Part shown: positions 21,701 to 32,571 of the stretch, piece by piece
Numbering within the stretch: the stretch's first letter is position 1
Layout of the letters: each line of letters begins with the position of its first letter
From: Diphasiastrum complanatum
Lineage: Eukaryota > Streptophyta > Lycopodiopsida > Lycopodiales > Lycopodiaceae
DNA length: 64,000 bases
NCBI GenBank assembly: GCA_029204225.1
Contig: CM055097.1
Coordinates: 27,455,192 to 27,519,191, forward strand
Direction: 5' to 3'
The notes under the pieces: generated by a model
Database searches by the model: none
What the model was told of the DNA's origin: nothing
Seen by the model: the letters and a program-made list of their open reading frames with translations, nothing else
Program-made: the position numbers and the translations under genes

Positions 21701-23294
21701 ACTAGATATTGGACTTCTTCAATTCGATCCCTCAGTAATTCTTACCGATGTGTGCCATGAGTTGACCAAAAATCTGAATGAGTCAGAGGAAGGACATATT
21801 TTCACCATTGTCCGAAATCAAGAGATTATTATTACAGATGGATTTTACTGTCTATGGACGACGATATGCCTATTACCAAACCCAACTTCATTACTGAGAG
21901 TAGAGCTTTTCGGGAGGGAGCCTATCTGGAGAAAAGGGGATATAAGCTCTTTTATATCAGAGACCCCAATCTCAAAAGCTTTGTGCGATTTGTCTTGCTT
22001 CTATATTCTTACCAGAGCAAGAGTATACCATTTCCAACACGAATATGGGATACCTACTGAGAGCTTTGAACGAAGAACCCATTACCTTCGGACAGATTGC
22101 TTTCAAGCAATTCTATAAATTAGTAAAGATTAATCAGTTTTTCAAGCTTGGTTTGCAAATTGGTATTCTATGCATGTATGCTGGAGTGTGAACTATGCAG
22201 AAAGATATCAGAATTGCACCGGTATCGTCAGAGTTAGCCCCTTCAGTTGATGCCGATTCCCAAATGCAAACATCAAAGGCAACCACTACAGAGATGGCAT
22301 CATCATCATCAAGTCACCACCAGGGAGCTCGGTGAGGATGTTCTCTCCGTCATCAGAATACAAGTTGTCTTCCAGTGTAGAAAGGAACAGAGAAACGGAA
22401 TAAGAAACAGACAATGTAGTTGAGCAGGAGTAGAACCAAGAAGATATCCAGCAGGAGTCAGCACAAGAAGAAGAACGAATTTTTGATATTCAGCAGGAAA
22501 GCAAAAGTGATGCTGAGACACCAATCCTCGATGAAGAATTACATTTGAAGACTTTTGGTACATTGTTGTCAGACACACATGCAGTCATTCAACATTTTGT
22601 CAGCCTAGAAAAAGTCTCAAGGAAGCTTGGATCAAAGTATAATTTCATCCAAACAGACCTAATCCAAAAAAATGTAGAGTTGGAAGAAATCAAGGTTGAG
22701 GTGTCACACAAAAGCAAAGAGCTTGAAACAGCCCAAGCAGAGCTAAGCAAGAAAGACATAGCCCTCAAAGAAGCAAAAGGAAAATAGGACGCTACGCTGG
22801 AGGTACTTGAAGCAATTCAGGAGCCGTACAGTGCTTTTGAAAATGAAAATCTATTGCTCAAGCAGCAGATCCAGACCCTGCAAGCTTCTTTGTAGGAGAA
22901 ACGACATGTACGAGCTATTTTACAAAGTAGTAATGAGGAATTGAGCAACAAACTCATCAATGCCATTACCGACAAGGAGAGTGCCGAAGCAAATCAAAGG
23001 TAGCTCCAGGATTACATTATCCAACTATAGAATTCTGCAGATATGCTGAAGAAAGACAACCAGATTTATAAGAAACAGGTCGAAGAGGCAATTCTATGGC
23101 GGATAAGCACCGAAGTCACATTGGGAGCTTGTGTATCTCATGGGAGATACAAGATCGACCCAATAGCTTGGAAAGGTATTCAAGAAAGAATTATCCTAAC
23201 CTTTCAGCTGCAATATTTGCAACCTCAGATGGCTGCATATGAAAAATTGAAAGAAAAACTCGAAGAGGCTAAATTTCAATCAAGCCAAATCTAG
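21701..23294 (+). pseudogene. Extra gypsy 3' coding region, N-terminal part with coiled coil
   Basis: Coding starts after a strong splice-acceptor-like tract (T-rich, ending TTTTTTTTAG at 21700). The first block reads FDPSVILTDVCHELTKNL; about 0.3 kb further, in another frame, is EEPITFGQIAFKQFYKLVKI. This layout recalls plant transposon-associated proteins of unknown function. From 22545 to 23294, long heptad-like stretches (VSRKLGSKYNFIQTDLIQKN, then ELETAQAELSKKDIALKEAK) predict coiled coil. Several stops and frameshifts break it. It is not needed for standard retrotransposition. It occupies the place where Athila elements carry an env-like ORF, but I see no signal peptide or membrane segment in the conserved part. 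Confidence 0.6.
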
Positions 23295-23494
23295 AACTTT
23301 AAAGATGAAGAACCTATCCAGCGCCAGGACCAGTCTACGCAGATGGATGAGCCAACCAAAGATACATCAGAGAAGGCCATCCAGACAAAGATTGTTTTCA
23401 AGCAAATCCAGAGAGATCAGGAGATGCAGACTGACCCTGAGGATGTTGTGAAGCCAAAAGCAACCATTGTCACAGCTACTGCAGACAACCAGCA

Positions 23495-24442
23495 ATGCTA
23501 GCAGTCAATCCACAACAAGCTGAATCATCACACAGTGGAGCTGTCGAGAGGAAAAACAAGGTAGTGTATTCACTACTAAAGACAGAATTTCAAACATTCC
23601 AACAAGAACTAACATTTTTTCTTCCACCTTTTTGTAGTCCAGAACTCCAATGGAGAATGGATTACATTCTTTTACCTAAACTTTTTGGTTATAGAAAAGA
23701 ACAATGGGAAAGCCCTTGCACTTTTTTTAATCTAAACACTTTTTGGGCCAAACTCACAATGCACCAAAAAGCTATCCTTGGTCTTGCCATTGTTCAGAAT
23801 AAGTTCAATGTGCAAACTAACTATATCCATGTTGTTACAGGTTCTTTGTATATATATATTCTAGAATATCTAAAAACATTTGAAATCAATATTTTTCCAG
23901 CTCTGGATGAGTATCTGAATAAGCTAGATTCAATTAATATTTTTCATGTTACAAAAGTTGACCCTAGCCCTAATCTAGTTCCTTCCAGAATCTCCAGTCA
24001 ATTGTTATTCCCTGATCTATGGAAAATCTACACATATTGGAAAGCTAATTATTTTCATTATTTGGAAGAAGTTAAAGCAAATAATATACTTCGCTCCACT
24101 AATCCAATAACCAGGCCATACCATACTTACAGTTATGTAAATATTGCTTCTCTCATTTCATATGCCTTTTTATCCATTCAACAATTGTACATTAAAGAGA
24201 AATTCCCAGAATATACATATACTGCCCTCTCACTAACTGTCCCTTCTGCTAAGATGTCTGAAATCTTGTCTGAGGATAGTTGGTACACGCATCTTGTAAA
24301 TAACACGTTGATCGATAACCCTCTTGCACCATTAAGAATTGTGAATGAGAGGTTATCCGAATTTATCATTTCAGGAAGATTACAACCAGAAGAACAATTA
24401 TTACCTTATTACAAAAGAGATGACCTTAGAGCAAGTCAATGA
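23495..24442 (+). CDS. Extra gypsy 3' ORF, intact 315-residue C-terminal part
   Basis: ATG at 23495 opens an uninterrupted 315-codon frame ending just 115 bp before the 3' LTR. The sequence is rich in aromatic residues and Leu (FLPPFCSPELQWRMDYILLP, LPKLFGYRKEQWESPCTFF, LYIYILEYLKTFEINIFPAL). It has no motif I can assign, no obvious transmembrane helix and no zinc ligands. It may be the C-terminal part of the same protein as the preceding coiled-coil region, since the intervening DNA reads as coding with stops. Survival of a long open frame in an element with broken pol suggests recent insertion or selection. Function is unknown. Confidence 0.6.
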   Translation: MLAVNPQQAESSHSGAVERKNKVVYSLLKTEFQTFQQELTFFLPPFCSPELQWRMDYILLPKLFGYRKEQWESPCTFFNLNTFWAKLTMHQKAILGLAIVQNKFNVQTNYIHVVTGSLYIYILEYLKTFEINIFPALDEYLNKLDSINIFHVTKVDPSPNLVPSRISSQLLFPDLWKIYTYWKANYFHYLEEVKANNILRSTNPITRPYHTYSYVNIASLISYAFLSIQQLYIKEKFPEYTYTALSLTVPSAKMSEILSEDSWYTHLVNNTLIDNPLAPLRIVNERLSEFIISGRLQPEEQLLPYYKRDDLRASQ

Positions 24443-24544
24443 AGAAAATGAAGTCCAAGCTAAGGTTATTTTCCATAAAAAGCCAGCCAGCAGGAAACGA
24501 CAAAGGAGAATGTAAGCAATTTGTTTGCGAGTCGCTGCAGAACT

Positions 24545-24557
24545 GAGGAAGGGGATA
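24545..24557 (+). promoter_or_regulatory. Polypurine tract
   Basis: GAGGAAGGGGATA immediately precedes the 3' LTR. It primes plus-strand synthesis. Confidence 0.8.
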
Positions 24558-25585
24558 TGTGGAGCCTCATGATCCCACATTATCCAAGTTATTGTTATAT
24601 ATTGTAAAAAATTTCAATTTTTATACATGTAAATGTGCTGTAGTGCCTAAATTCATGTAAAGGCCTATTTGCACTCTGAAAATTTAAATTTAGGTTAGAA
24701 CTCGCGATGTTTTGTGCGACGTTCTATAGAGACACAATAGCGGATTTCAACCGACATTTTAACGGTTGGTAAACGACATTGAGGCCGGTGATCGTTCCTA
24801 TAAGGTCGACACTTCGTGTCATTGTACTCACGCATTTGCACAGATTCAAGTATCAATAGAGAGAGAAGAGAGCCAGCTTTTATAAGCTTGAGCGTTCTTT
24901 CCCTCTGCCATCTTTTACAACATTACTTATCAATTGAGCGAATACACTCTGTATGATCTATAACTGTTTGTGATATTGCTCTGTCTGCATCACACATTCT
25001 TTCCATTTCTTACTGAATTTCAGTCACTAACGTGGATTTTCAGGTGTCACCAGAGAGCGACAATTCTAACTAATGTGTGTAGGGAATTATCCAAAATTGA
25101 TAAGCATAACAATAAGTAAAATTTCTTTCAATTTTGAATGAGCTATGCGTTCAGATAATGAATTAGTCTGATGCTATGTTCTGTTTGCTTTCTGCGATAA
25201 AGAACTAATTCACTATGCATGATTAAGAGAAATCATTAGCCAATCTGATTCAGTTTGATGAATCTATTTGCTAGTTGTTGTCTAATCTGATTGCTTACTG
25301 TTGTCCAAGAGCCTGAAAGATAAAGTAATTTTTATAATCACAAACTTTGACCAAATTGTTTCCCGTTGGTGTTCCTAGATGCCAATTTACCCAAATATCT
25401 TTGGATAACCAAATATGTCGCTATAGTATTCATTGTGAATATTACACATCACATTCCATTTTCCTTCTAGCATACACTTATCATGCAAAAGACGACATTA
25501 TTCTCTCTCTTGGAGAACGATCAAACCTTTTATACTACTAGATTCATTGATTTTTGTAGAAATCTATAACAACTAGGCCACCACA
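24558..25585 (+). repeat. 3' LTR of the gypsy element
   Basis: The LTR is 1028 bp, starting TGTGGAGCCTCA directly after the polypurine tract and ending GGCCACCACA before the CACGT duplication. Confidence 0.95.
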
Positions 25586-25669
25586 CACGTGCAGGTTGCT
25601 CTACCTCAAACAGACAATCTGACACAATGAGATCCAAAGCTAATGCTGCAAGATATTTCTAAGCCAGAT

Positions 25670-26665
25670 TCTAGTAAGCTATAGAACACCCGGGGGGTAT
25701 GAACAGCTCGAAATCGATCTTGAGGGATGAGACCACCCAACATATTTTCTGACAAGTCGATGGATGTTAGATGCAAATAAACGTCCGTATAAACGAGATC
25801 GATGCCTTTGATAGTGATCTACAAGGTCTGGTTGTAGAGTTCTGACCTATCCAACAATGTACTTGTATTTGTTTTTATATAGATAGAGCTTTGTCTTTAT
25901 ATAGATAGAGCCTTGTCAATGGCTTAAGCCTGAAGTATCGGCAGCGAGGAAGTCTCCTCTTGTCTTGTTATTTGATAGGTCTAGAACTTGCATGACAGTG
26001 AGATTCCAATCCAAACTGGAATTGGACCCTCCAGCTGATTATATCGCAGCACAAGCACACGCGAATTGGGCAGTATTGATGATGTGTTGTTGTAGTGAGA
26101 AACTTTCGATGGGCTGGTTTTGCTAAAATCAACCAAGATAAGATTTATGCATTGGGCGAGTGATTTTGGGATGCTTCTAGAGACTTTCTTACTGTTGATG
26201 GACAAAATTGAAAGCGATTTCAACTATCCTACATTAAGCTACATTGAGAAGTCTCCTCCCATAAGGTTATTTGCGAGTCGTGATCATGTGACATTGGTGA
26301 AATTTTCAAGAGTTATTGAAATCCCACCATTGAGTTTGTTGTTTGAAACTTCTATAGTTACAAGAACTGAACAGTTACCAAGATTATCTGAAATTGTACC
26401 TGATAAATTGTTGCCAGATAGTACCAATGTCTCCAGCAGTCAAAAATTTTGACCTCCTGCGGTATTGGACCATTGATCAAGGAGTTGCTAGAAAATCCTA
26501 GTGATGTGAGATTTGTCAAGCCACCAAAAGCTGAATGAATCGGTTCTTCCTGTTTGTTGTTGTTCAATGAAAGTGTTTGCAAAGTCATCATCTGTCGTGG
26601 TTCATTGGAAATGGATCTTGTCAACTCGTTGTTTTGGAGTTGTAATTGCATGTATTGAGCTCTCC
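25670..26665 (-). pseudogene. Leucine-rich-repeat protein pseudogene
   Basis: Read on the minus strand from 26651 down, the DNA encodes plant LRR units: MQLQLQNNELTRSISNEP, then LQTLSLNNNK, LTNLTSLGFSSNSLINGPIP, LRYNQLEGPIPVW, MQVLDLSNNK and IDLSENMLGGLIPQDRF. Spacing and the L..L.L..N.L.G.IP consensus are those of extracellular plant LRR receptor proteins. Multiple stops and frameshifts, and an internal duplication around 25878-25920 (TTATATAGATAGAG twice), show it is dead. No kinase or membrane segment is visible. The gypsy element is inserted about 85 bp beyond its 3' side. Confidence 0.8.
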
Positions 26666-26794
26666 ACCCTAGATTTCATGAACAATTTCCTAATAAATTC
26701 AAAATTAGAACTGTATATATATGTCATGGCGTACTATGTCTATATATATATATCTTGTTATTGTAGTTAAAGATATGTAGATTCTATTTTCATT

Positions 26795-27600
26795 AATCTG
26801 TGTCTGAATTTTTTTCGAAGGACTCGAAAATTTCGAGACTCAAATTTCCTTCGGAAAAAATCGAGTCTCTAAAAATTAGAGACTCGAATTTTTTTTGAAG
26901 GACTCGAAAAATTCGAGTCATGAATTTTTTTCGAAAGACTCAAAAATTTTGAGACTCAAATTTTCTTCGAAAAAATTCGAGTCGACAAAATAGAGACTCG
27001 AATTTTTTCCAAAGGACTCAAAAAATTTAAGTCTCAAAAAATTAGAGACTTGAGTTTTCGAGACTCGAATTTTCTTTCGAAGGACTCAAAAAATTCGAGT
27101 CTCGACCAGAGGATTTGAAAAATTTGAGTCTTGAATTTTTTCCTTCGAGTCTTTGAGACTTGAATTTTTTTTTAAGGACTCTAAAAATTCGAGACTTGAT
27201 TTTTTCAAAACAAATTCAGACTCGATTTTTTCAAAAAAAATTCAGACTCAAATTTTTAGAGTCCTTCGGAAAAAAAAAAAATTTGAGTCTCAATTTTAAA
27301 TCTCAAATTTTTTTGAGCCAAATTCGAGTCTTCAAGTCTCAAATTTTTTGAGTCCTTAAAAAAAAAAATTTAGTCTCGAAAAATTTGAGTCCTTAATTTT
27401 TTTTTTGAGACAGATAGACTCAAATTTCTTTCAAAAAAAACTCTAGACCATCCTCCAAATCATCGGCCGTCACTAGATTATTTGCCATTGCCCGTTAATG
27501 ACGAGCACTCACAACTAGAATTTTTCTAAAGACTCGAATATTTTCGAAGGCTCGAGTTTTTTCATGGACTTGAATTTTTTTAAAGACTCGAGATCGGCCA
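26795..27600. repeat. Degenerate palindromic repeat array, core GACTCGAA/TTCGAGTC
   Basis: About 800 bp consists of irregular, partly inverted copies of a unit built from AGACTCGAATTTTTTTCGAA and GGACTCGAAAAATTCGAGTC, separated by A or T runs. Both orientations alternate, so the array can fold into many short hairpins. There is no coding potential. The origin is unknown; it could be a decayed satellite or foldback element. Confidence 0.7.
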
Positions 27601-27760
27601 TCTTCCAAATTATCGGCCGCCACCTAGATCAACCTCCGTCAACGACTGGCACTTACAACTAGAAGAAGACGATCCAAGCTTCTCTCTCATTGAGCCATCT
27701 TCCAAATCATCGGCCGTCACTAGATCGGCCACCATTGCCCGTCAATGACAGACACTCACA
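27448..27760. repeat. Three dispersed copies of a 65-80 bp unit
   Basis: Copies near 27448-27515, 27596-27660 and 27706-27760 share CCAAATCATCGGCCGTCACT and CCATTGCCCGTCAATGAC, followed by CACTCACAACTA. They are interrupted by pieces of the GACTCGAA array. Confidence 0.65.
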
Positions 27761-27764
27761 ACTA

Positions 27765-27834
<70 letters not shown>

Positions 27835-27870
27835 TACTAGTATAAAGTGCCCGTCGTTGACGGGCAATGG
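27732..27870. repeat. Inverted repeat with 25-bp arms around (TA)n
   Basis: Left arm 27732-27756 (CCATTGCCCGTCAA...CACT) and right arm 27846-27870 (AGTG...TTGACGGGCAATGG) are complementary at 22 of 25 positions. The loop is mostly (TA)n then (CA)n. This could be a foldback element or a cruciform-prone site. Confidence 0.75.
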
Positions 27871-28056
27871 ACGACAGACAGCCCGGGTTGGCGGACGGGC
27901 GTCATCGATGATGTTTTTTTAGGTGGACTGATAGGAGAAGGGGGGAACATATGGGGTGAGAACATATATTTATTTTTAATGGAATTGAGACACCCCAACC
28001 TTCTTTTTAGGGGCATAGAGGCACCTCCCTCCATCTATGGGTGGTTGGTCAGCTTG

Positions 28057-28061
<5 letters not shown>

Positions 28062-28104
<43 letters not shown>

Positions 28105-28113
28105 GAGAGAGAA
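28062..28113. repeat. (GA)n microsatellite
   Basis: About 25 GA units with one GGG interruption. Confidence 0.95.
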
Positions 28114-28255
28114 ATGGGGCCCGTGGAAGGGAGGGGAGGAAAACGGACTCTAGACTCTATACTTCATCCATACAATATACCTCATCTACAAAAAAGTTTT
28201 TTATATGGAGATGTGTGTGTGTGCATGCGCACACACGCATTTGATGTGTTGGGAG

Positions 28256-28395
<140 letters not shown>

Positions 28396-28769
28396 GCGCG
28401 CGCACGCACACACACGCACATGTGTTCCAAATCCCTCCTCCCCCCCTATTTTTCTCTTTTTATTGTCTCTTTTGCTCCCCTCACCCCATCTCTCTCCTTT
28501 TTTTTCAACTGTGCATTTTTTGGCCCGTGGATAAAAGCTTGTGGGTAACGATTTAGGAGTTAAAGCTAGTGACTTTGGGCTTGTGGTTCAACATTCCTGA
28601 AAATGGCAAACTAAGATAGAGATTTGAGGATTGAAAAAGAAAGAAGAAGCACTTTAAGGTAGTCAAGAAAATTTTTATGTTCATGATTTATGGGTAAAAC
28701 TTTGGTAATTTAAAATAAATAAGAAATCTATGTAATAAAGATTATTGGCCAAAGTTTAAAGCACATTAA

Positions 28770-29060
28770 AGTGTGTGATGAAAATAAAATCTTAACTTCA
28801 AACTTCAAATATTTGAATTTAGTGAGTGGGAGGGAGGGGGTGGAGAATCTTTTTGGGGCCCACCCCTCAATGCACACAATGTGCAAATGTATGGGGATAT
28901 GCACTTTCCTCATACATGCATCCCCTTCCTCATCATTTTTAGTTAAGAAAGTGTGTATGCATGGGTGAGGAGAGGAGGATGCATGGGTGCACCCATACAC
29001 ATGCGCAAAACTATACATAAGTTTATATATATATATATATATATTTGAGAGAGAGAGAGC
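28770..29060. repeat. Dispersed repeat with ATGCATGG palindromes, followed by (TA)n
   Basis: The segment contains CTCATACATGCATCC, TTTTAGTTAAGAAAGTGTG and TATGCATGGG. The same order recurs at 59549-59625 next to the (GA)n there. Both copies adjoin (TA)n tracts, so this looks like a repeat family that carries microsatellites. Confidence 0.6.
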
Positions 29061-30155
29061 TTTATTAATATATTTTTTATTTCAAATGATGGATTTTGCA
29101 GCTTGTGATTGTACGTATGCTTCTATAAGGTATGTTTGTTATTGCTGGTTGAACTCTACGTACAAATCATTTTGCACTTTATGTTATTTTTTGGGATTTT
29201 ATTGTAATTATTGGTTATCAAATGTTACTATGTTACAAAGTACTTTGTATATAATTAGGTATGTTATAAGATATCTTTATGTAATAATATGTACATTTTG
29301 ATAGATGATTCGTGTATTTAAGTTTGTGGTCTTAGTATAATATCAAGGAAGTAAAAAGGTACTTAACTTATTATCGACTATTAGAAAAAATTAGTGAAAA
29401 TTTTGTTTCCTGAAGAGTTATTAATTTTAATATTTATGACAGTCACCGTTTTAAATATCTCGTCTTTGCTCGCGTGCTATGTTAACCGATATGGATTAAA
29501 AAGTTCAATACATGTAATTGTAATTTTGTTCACTTACCGTGTTAATGAACAAGTTACAGATTTCATTAAGAGAATGTATCTTTTGGATATTGAAGATTTA
29601 CAAATATTAGTAATATAGTAAGTTTAAATACATTTCTGTAAAAATTACTAGGATTGATTGTAGTCATGGGTATTCATATACAATGAATTAATGTACATTA
29701 CTTGTATCAATACAACTGATTTGTCATAAATATTATTACGCAATTGAGAATAAGATTTTATTCGATTTTGTTTTGTTTGTTATGTGACTCTTGAATATCA
29801 TGTTATGAATTCATGTCTAGTATCAAAAATATTTCTTGAATGTATGCAAGTTCATGAACGACGTACGTAGGTTTCAATTATTAGTAGAATAACAAATCTT
29901 TTGTATAAGGTGGAAAACCCTTATGCATATAATATTACGTATGTATGTTGGTGAAACATCCAACAAACATACGTAATTTACAAGAAATGTAAAGAAAAAC
30001 ATACTTGATAAAACAGTACATGGTCATTCATATTTTGTTCTGTAGTTTTATATATTTGAACCTGTTTTTTTTTTTAATCTGGTGATAGATAGAAATAATT
30101 ATATTTCAATTTAAATAATCAAGTACCAAACAAGAAAATGAAATTTTGTATAAAG
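29061..30155. repeat. AT-rich repeat block, left part, with hairpin
   Basis: There is no supported gene. The segment at about 29907-30030 (GGTGGAAAACCC, ATGCATATAATATTACG, then TACGTATGTATGTTGG) recurs at 36057-36178. Within it, ACGTATGTATGTTGG and CCAACAAACATACGT form a short imperfect hairpin (14 of 15). The gag-only LTR element separates the two halves of the block. Confidence 0.55.
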
Positions 30156-30986
30156 TGTGCAAAAAGTACAAAAAGAACCAAGACTGGATCCTAATCTGAT
30201 CCTCAAGAGGGATTGGTTGTCAAATTACTTGATCTATCAATCTACTTGAGATTAAGATCAATCTAGATCAATTCTAGACACAAAATCCTAACAAGAACAA
30301 TCAATAATTGAAGGTAGGTGTACTTTCTGGTTTCACACGTGTGAAACACTATCTGAGTACAAACTCCAACCTGAAAATCAAGTACACATTGATAGAACCT
30401 CAAAACAATCAAAACAAATGTACATAAATGGAGATAATCACTCAAAATTGCTTCCAAAACCAAGCTTGGTGTCTCACACTGATTATGGCCAAATGTGGTT
30501 CTATATATACAATAATTGGGAGCTCGTGGTACTGATCATCCCTCTAATCCCACATGTGTGAAGGTGCTTTGTCATATGATGATTCATCATGCAAAACTGA
30601 CACTTGGACAAAACCTTCTATTTTGAGCACTTTGGTCCATTTTCCTTCTATATAGAGATCTACTTGGAAATCTTCCAGAAGTCAAAATTCGCCTACTTCA
30701 GCTTATTCCACACGTGTGAGCTGTCCTCTACACATGGGATATGACACCTAACCAAAGGACGTGGCTCATGCAATCAATAAATTGATGCCATGTGTCATAT
30801 GTCTAGAAAACTAGTTTCTGGCCATTTTAGCCACTAGAACTTGAATCAAATCATATGTACAACATATATGATTATGGTACATGACAAGTACACTAGTTTC
30901 ACACATGAAAACAAGCTCCACACGTGTGTGTTTATCTATATACAAGATTTTTGGCCTCTACCAAGCTTATTTTTGCATTTTTCACA
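30156..30986 (-). repeat. 3' LTR of the gag-only element
   Basis: The LTR is 831 bp and carries the perfect 18-bp palindrome GTTTCACACGTGTGAAAC at 30330-30347. Further CACGTG copies lie near 30707 and 30918. Confidence 0.9.
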
Positions 30987-31399
30987 CTCCTCCTCAAAAA
31001 TCTAACTTGGTAAATCTAGTTTGATGGAAAACATGATGATCTTGAACTTGACTCCATGGGCTGAATTGGTCTTTGCTGGTTCAAAAAGTGTGAAGATCAG
31101 CCAATGAGCTTGATGTTGATCTGAAATCACCATATCCATGATAGTGCTTCTTTGATGTTGACATCTTTGATGAGCTTGAGAGCTTTGCACCATCCTAGCA
31201 CCTCCAAAATTGATTCCTTCCAATTTTCATGTAGATGCTTGACCTTGAGGCTTGCTCCTTCTTCATGTGCATGCTCCTTCATGTGAAAATAAAGATTTCT
31301 TCTTGATTTATTAGAATCAGAAAGATCTAACTCAAAAGTATTAGTGTTATAATATTTTAATAATAAAAAGGGCATCTTGCACGAATTCTTAAAGGGTCT

Positions 31400-32571
31400 T
31401 TTTGGAACTCAAAACTCCTCTAATGACCTACTTGTTTTGGTTTTCCCTTGACTTGTTCCACCAGGAATTTGCGACATTCACTCTTCCAATGGCCCTTTTT
31501 ACCACAATGGAAGCACTTGTCTTTCTTCTTAGTTTTACTAGAAGATCCCTCATCCTCTTGAGACTTGGCAAATTGCTGCTTAGACTTCTTCTTGCCCTTG
31601 ACCTTGCCTTGTTTCTGGCGTGTTGCAAGTGCCTAACCGTCAGTATTTTGACGTCTAGCTTTCACCATTTCTCGTCGTTGCTCTTCTTGCATCAAGATTT
31701 CTATGAGCTCGCCACGATCTAGAGAATTAGACTCATCCAAATTGGCAAGACTATGCATGTTATAATAACAAAGTGTTTGCATCATATCTTCATGCCTGTT
31801 TACCATGTTAATCTCAAATCCAATGAGGCTAAATACTTCATTATGGAGATAACTGTCTTTAGAAGATGATTCACTTACTCTCGTAAAGAGTTTACAATTT
31901 GCCTCAATACAGATTTTCAAACTATGAGTGAACAAATCACTTTTGCTCTTGCATGACTTAAGAGCATACATTTGATGGAAAAACCATTTGCTTTCTAGTT
32001 GATTTAAAATCAATTTCAATCTTTTAAGAACATCATCTATGTTCTCAAGGGAAACTTCATACTCAACTAGTATGGCTTTACTCCAATTTTGAGATGCAAT
32101 GATCTCACTAAAGAAAATTGATTTATCAAATGACATAAGAGAAGTAAGTATGTGATGTATACCACATGAGATATGCTCCTCTTTCCCTTGAAATGTGAGC
32201 CACATGGACTCAACCATATTTCTTGAGTTTCTTTTTGGAATCACAATTTGAGAAGGATGGTGCTCCTTTTTTATGGAAATCTGAGACCTGCATGTCTCAT
32301 AATGATCACAACAAGTATGACCATTCAATATGCACTTCCTATAATTATCAAGATTACTTATGCTAGAAACATAAGTCCAAAAATCACCACAACTTGGCAT
32401 GATTTTTCCAATATTGAAATCAAAAGGTATCTCCATCTCAATAAGGCTAACTACTTGCTTATGGATATAAGTGTCCACTTTGGATGCTTCACTTATTCTC
32501 ATAAGAAGTTTACAACTTGCCTTTAAGATTGAAAAACTTACAATTTTCATCTTTATGAATGAACACATCAT
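31400..32571 (-). pseudogene. Gag-only element ORF 2: repeated modules and copia-type gag tail with CCHC
   Basis: An open minus-strand frame from 32571 runs to a TAG at 31633, then continues in the same frame to a zinc knuckle CFHCGKKGHWKSEC (31474-31515). The frame includes two related modules, CKLLMRISEASKVDTYIHK and, about 170 residues later, CKLFTRVSESSSKDSYLHN. A third motif, FFSEIIASQNWSKAILVEY, matches FEEIFVSQRRIKTILVECDA in ORF 1. The end reads ELIEILMQEEQRREM and a Lys-rich linker, typical of copia UBN2 gag just before its zinc knuckle. It overlaps ORF 1 in another frame by about 60 bp. The role is presumably RNA packaging. The single stop makes it a probable pseudogene unless read through. 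Confidence 0.65.

Larger units (their letters stand above)
14728..25585 (+). mobile_element. Full-length Ty3/gypsy retrotransposon (Athila/Tat-like) with extra 3' ORFs
   Basis: The element spans 10,858 bp, with LTRs at 14728-15759 and 24558-25585 and TG...CA ends (TGTGGAGCC...CCACCACA). A perfect target duplication CACGT lies at 14723-14727 and 25586-25590. The order is PBS, short gag with CCHC, two protease modules, reverse transcriptase, RNase H, integrase and chromatin-end GPY/F domain. Then come (TA)n, an extra coding region 21701-24442, the PPT and the 3' LTR. The order protease-RT-RH-INT defines Ty3/gypsy. The primer site and the 3' ORF position suggest the Athila/Tat branch. Scattered stops and frameshifts make pol non-functional, but integrase and the last ORF are intact. 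The LTRs differ at only scattered positions, so the insertion is moderately recent. It landed beside an LRR pseudogene. Confidence 0.95.
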
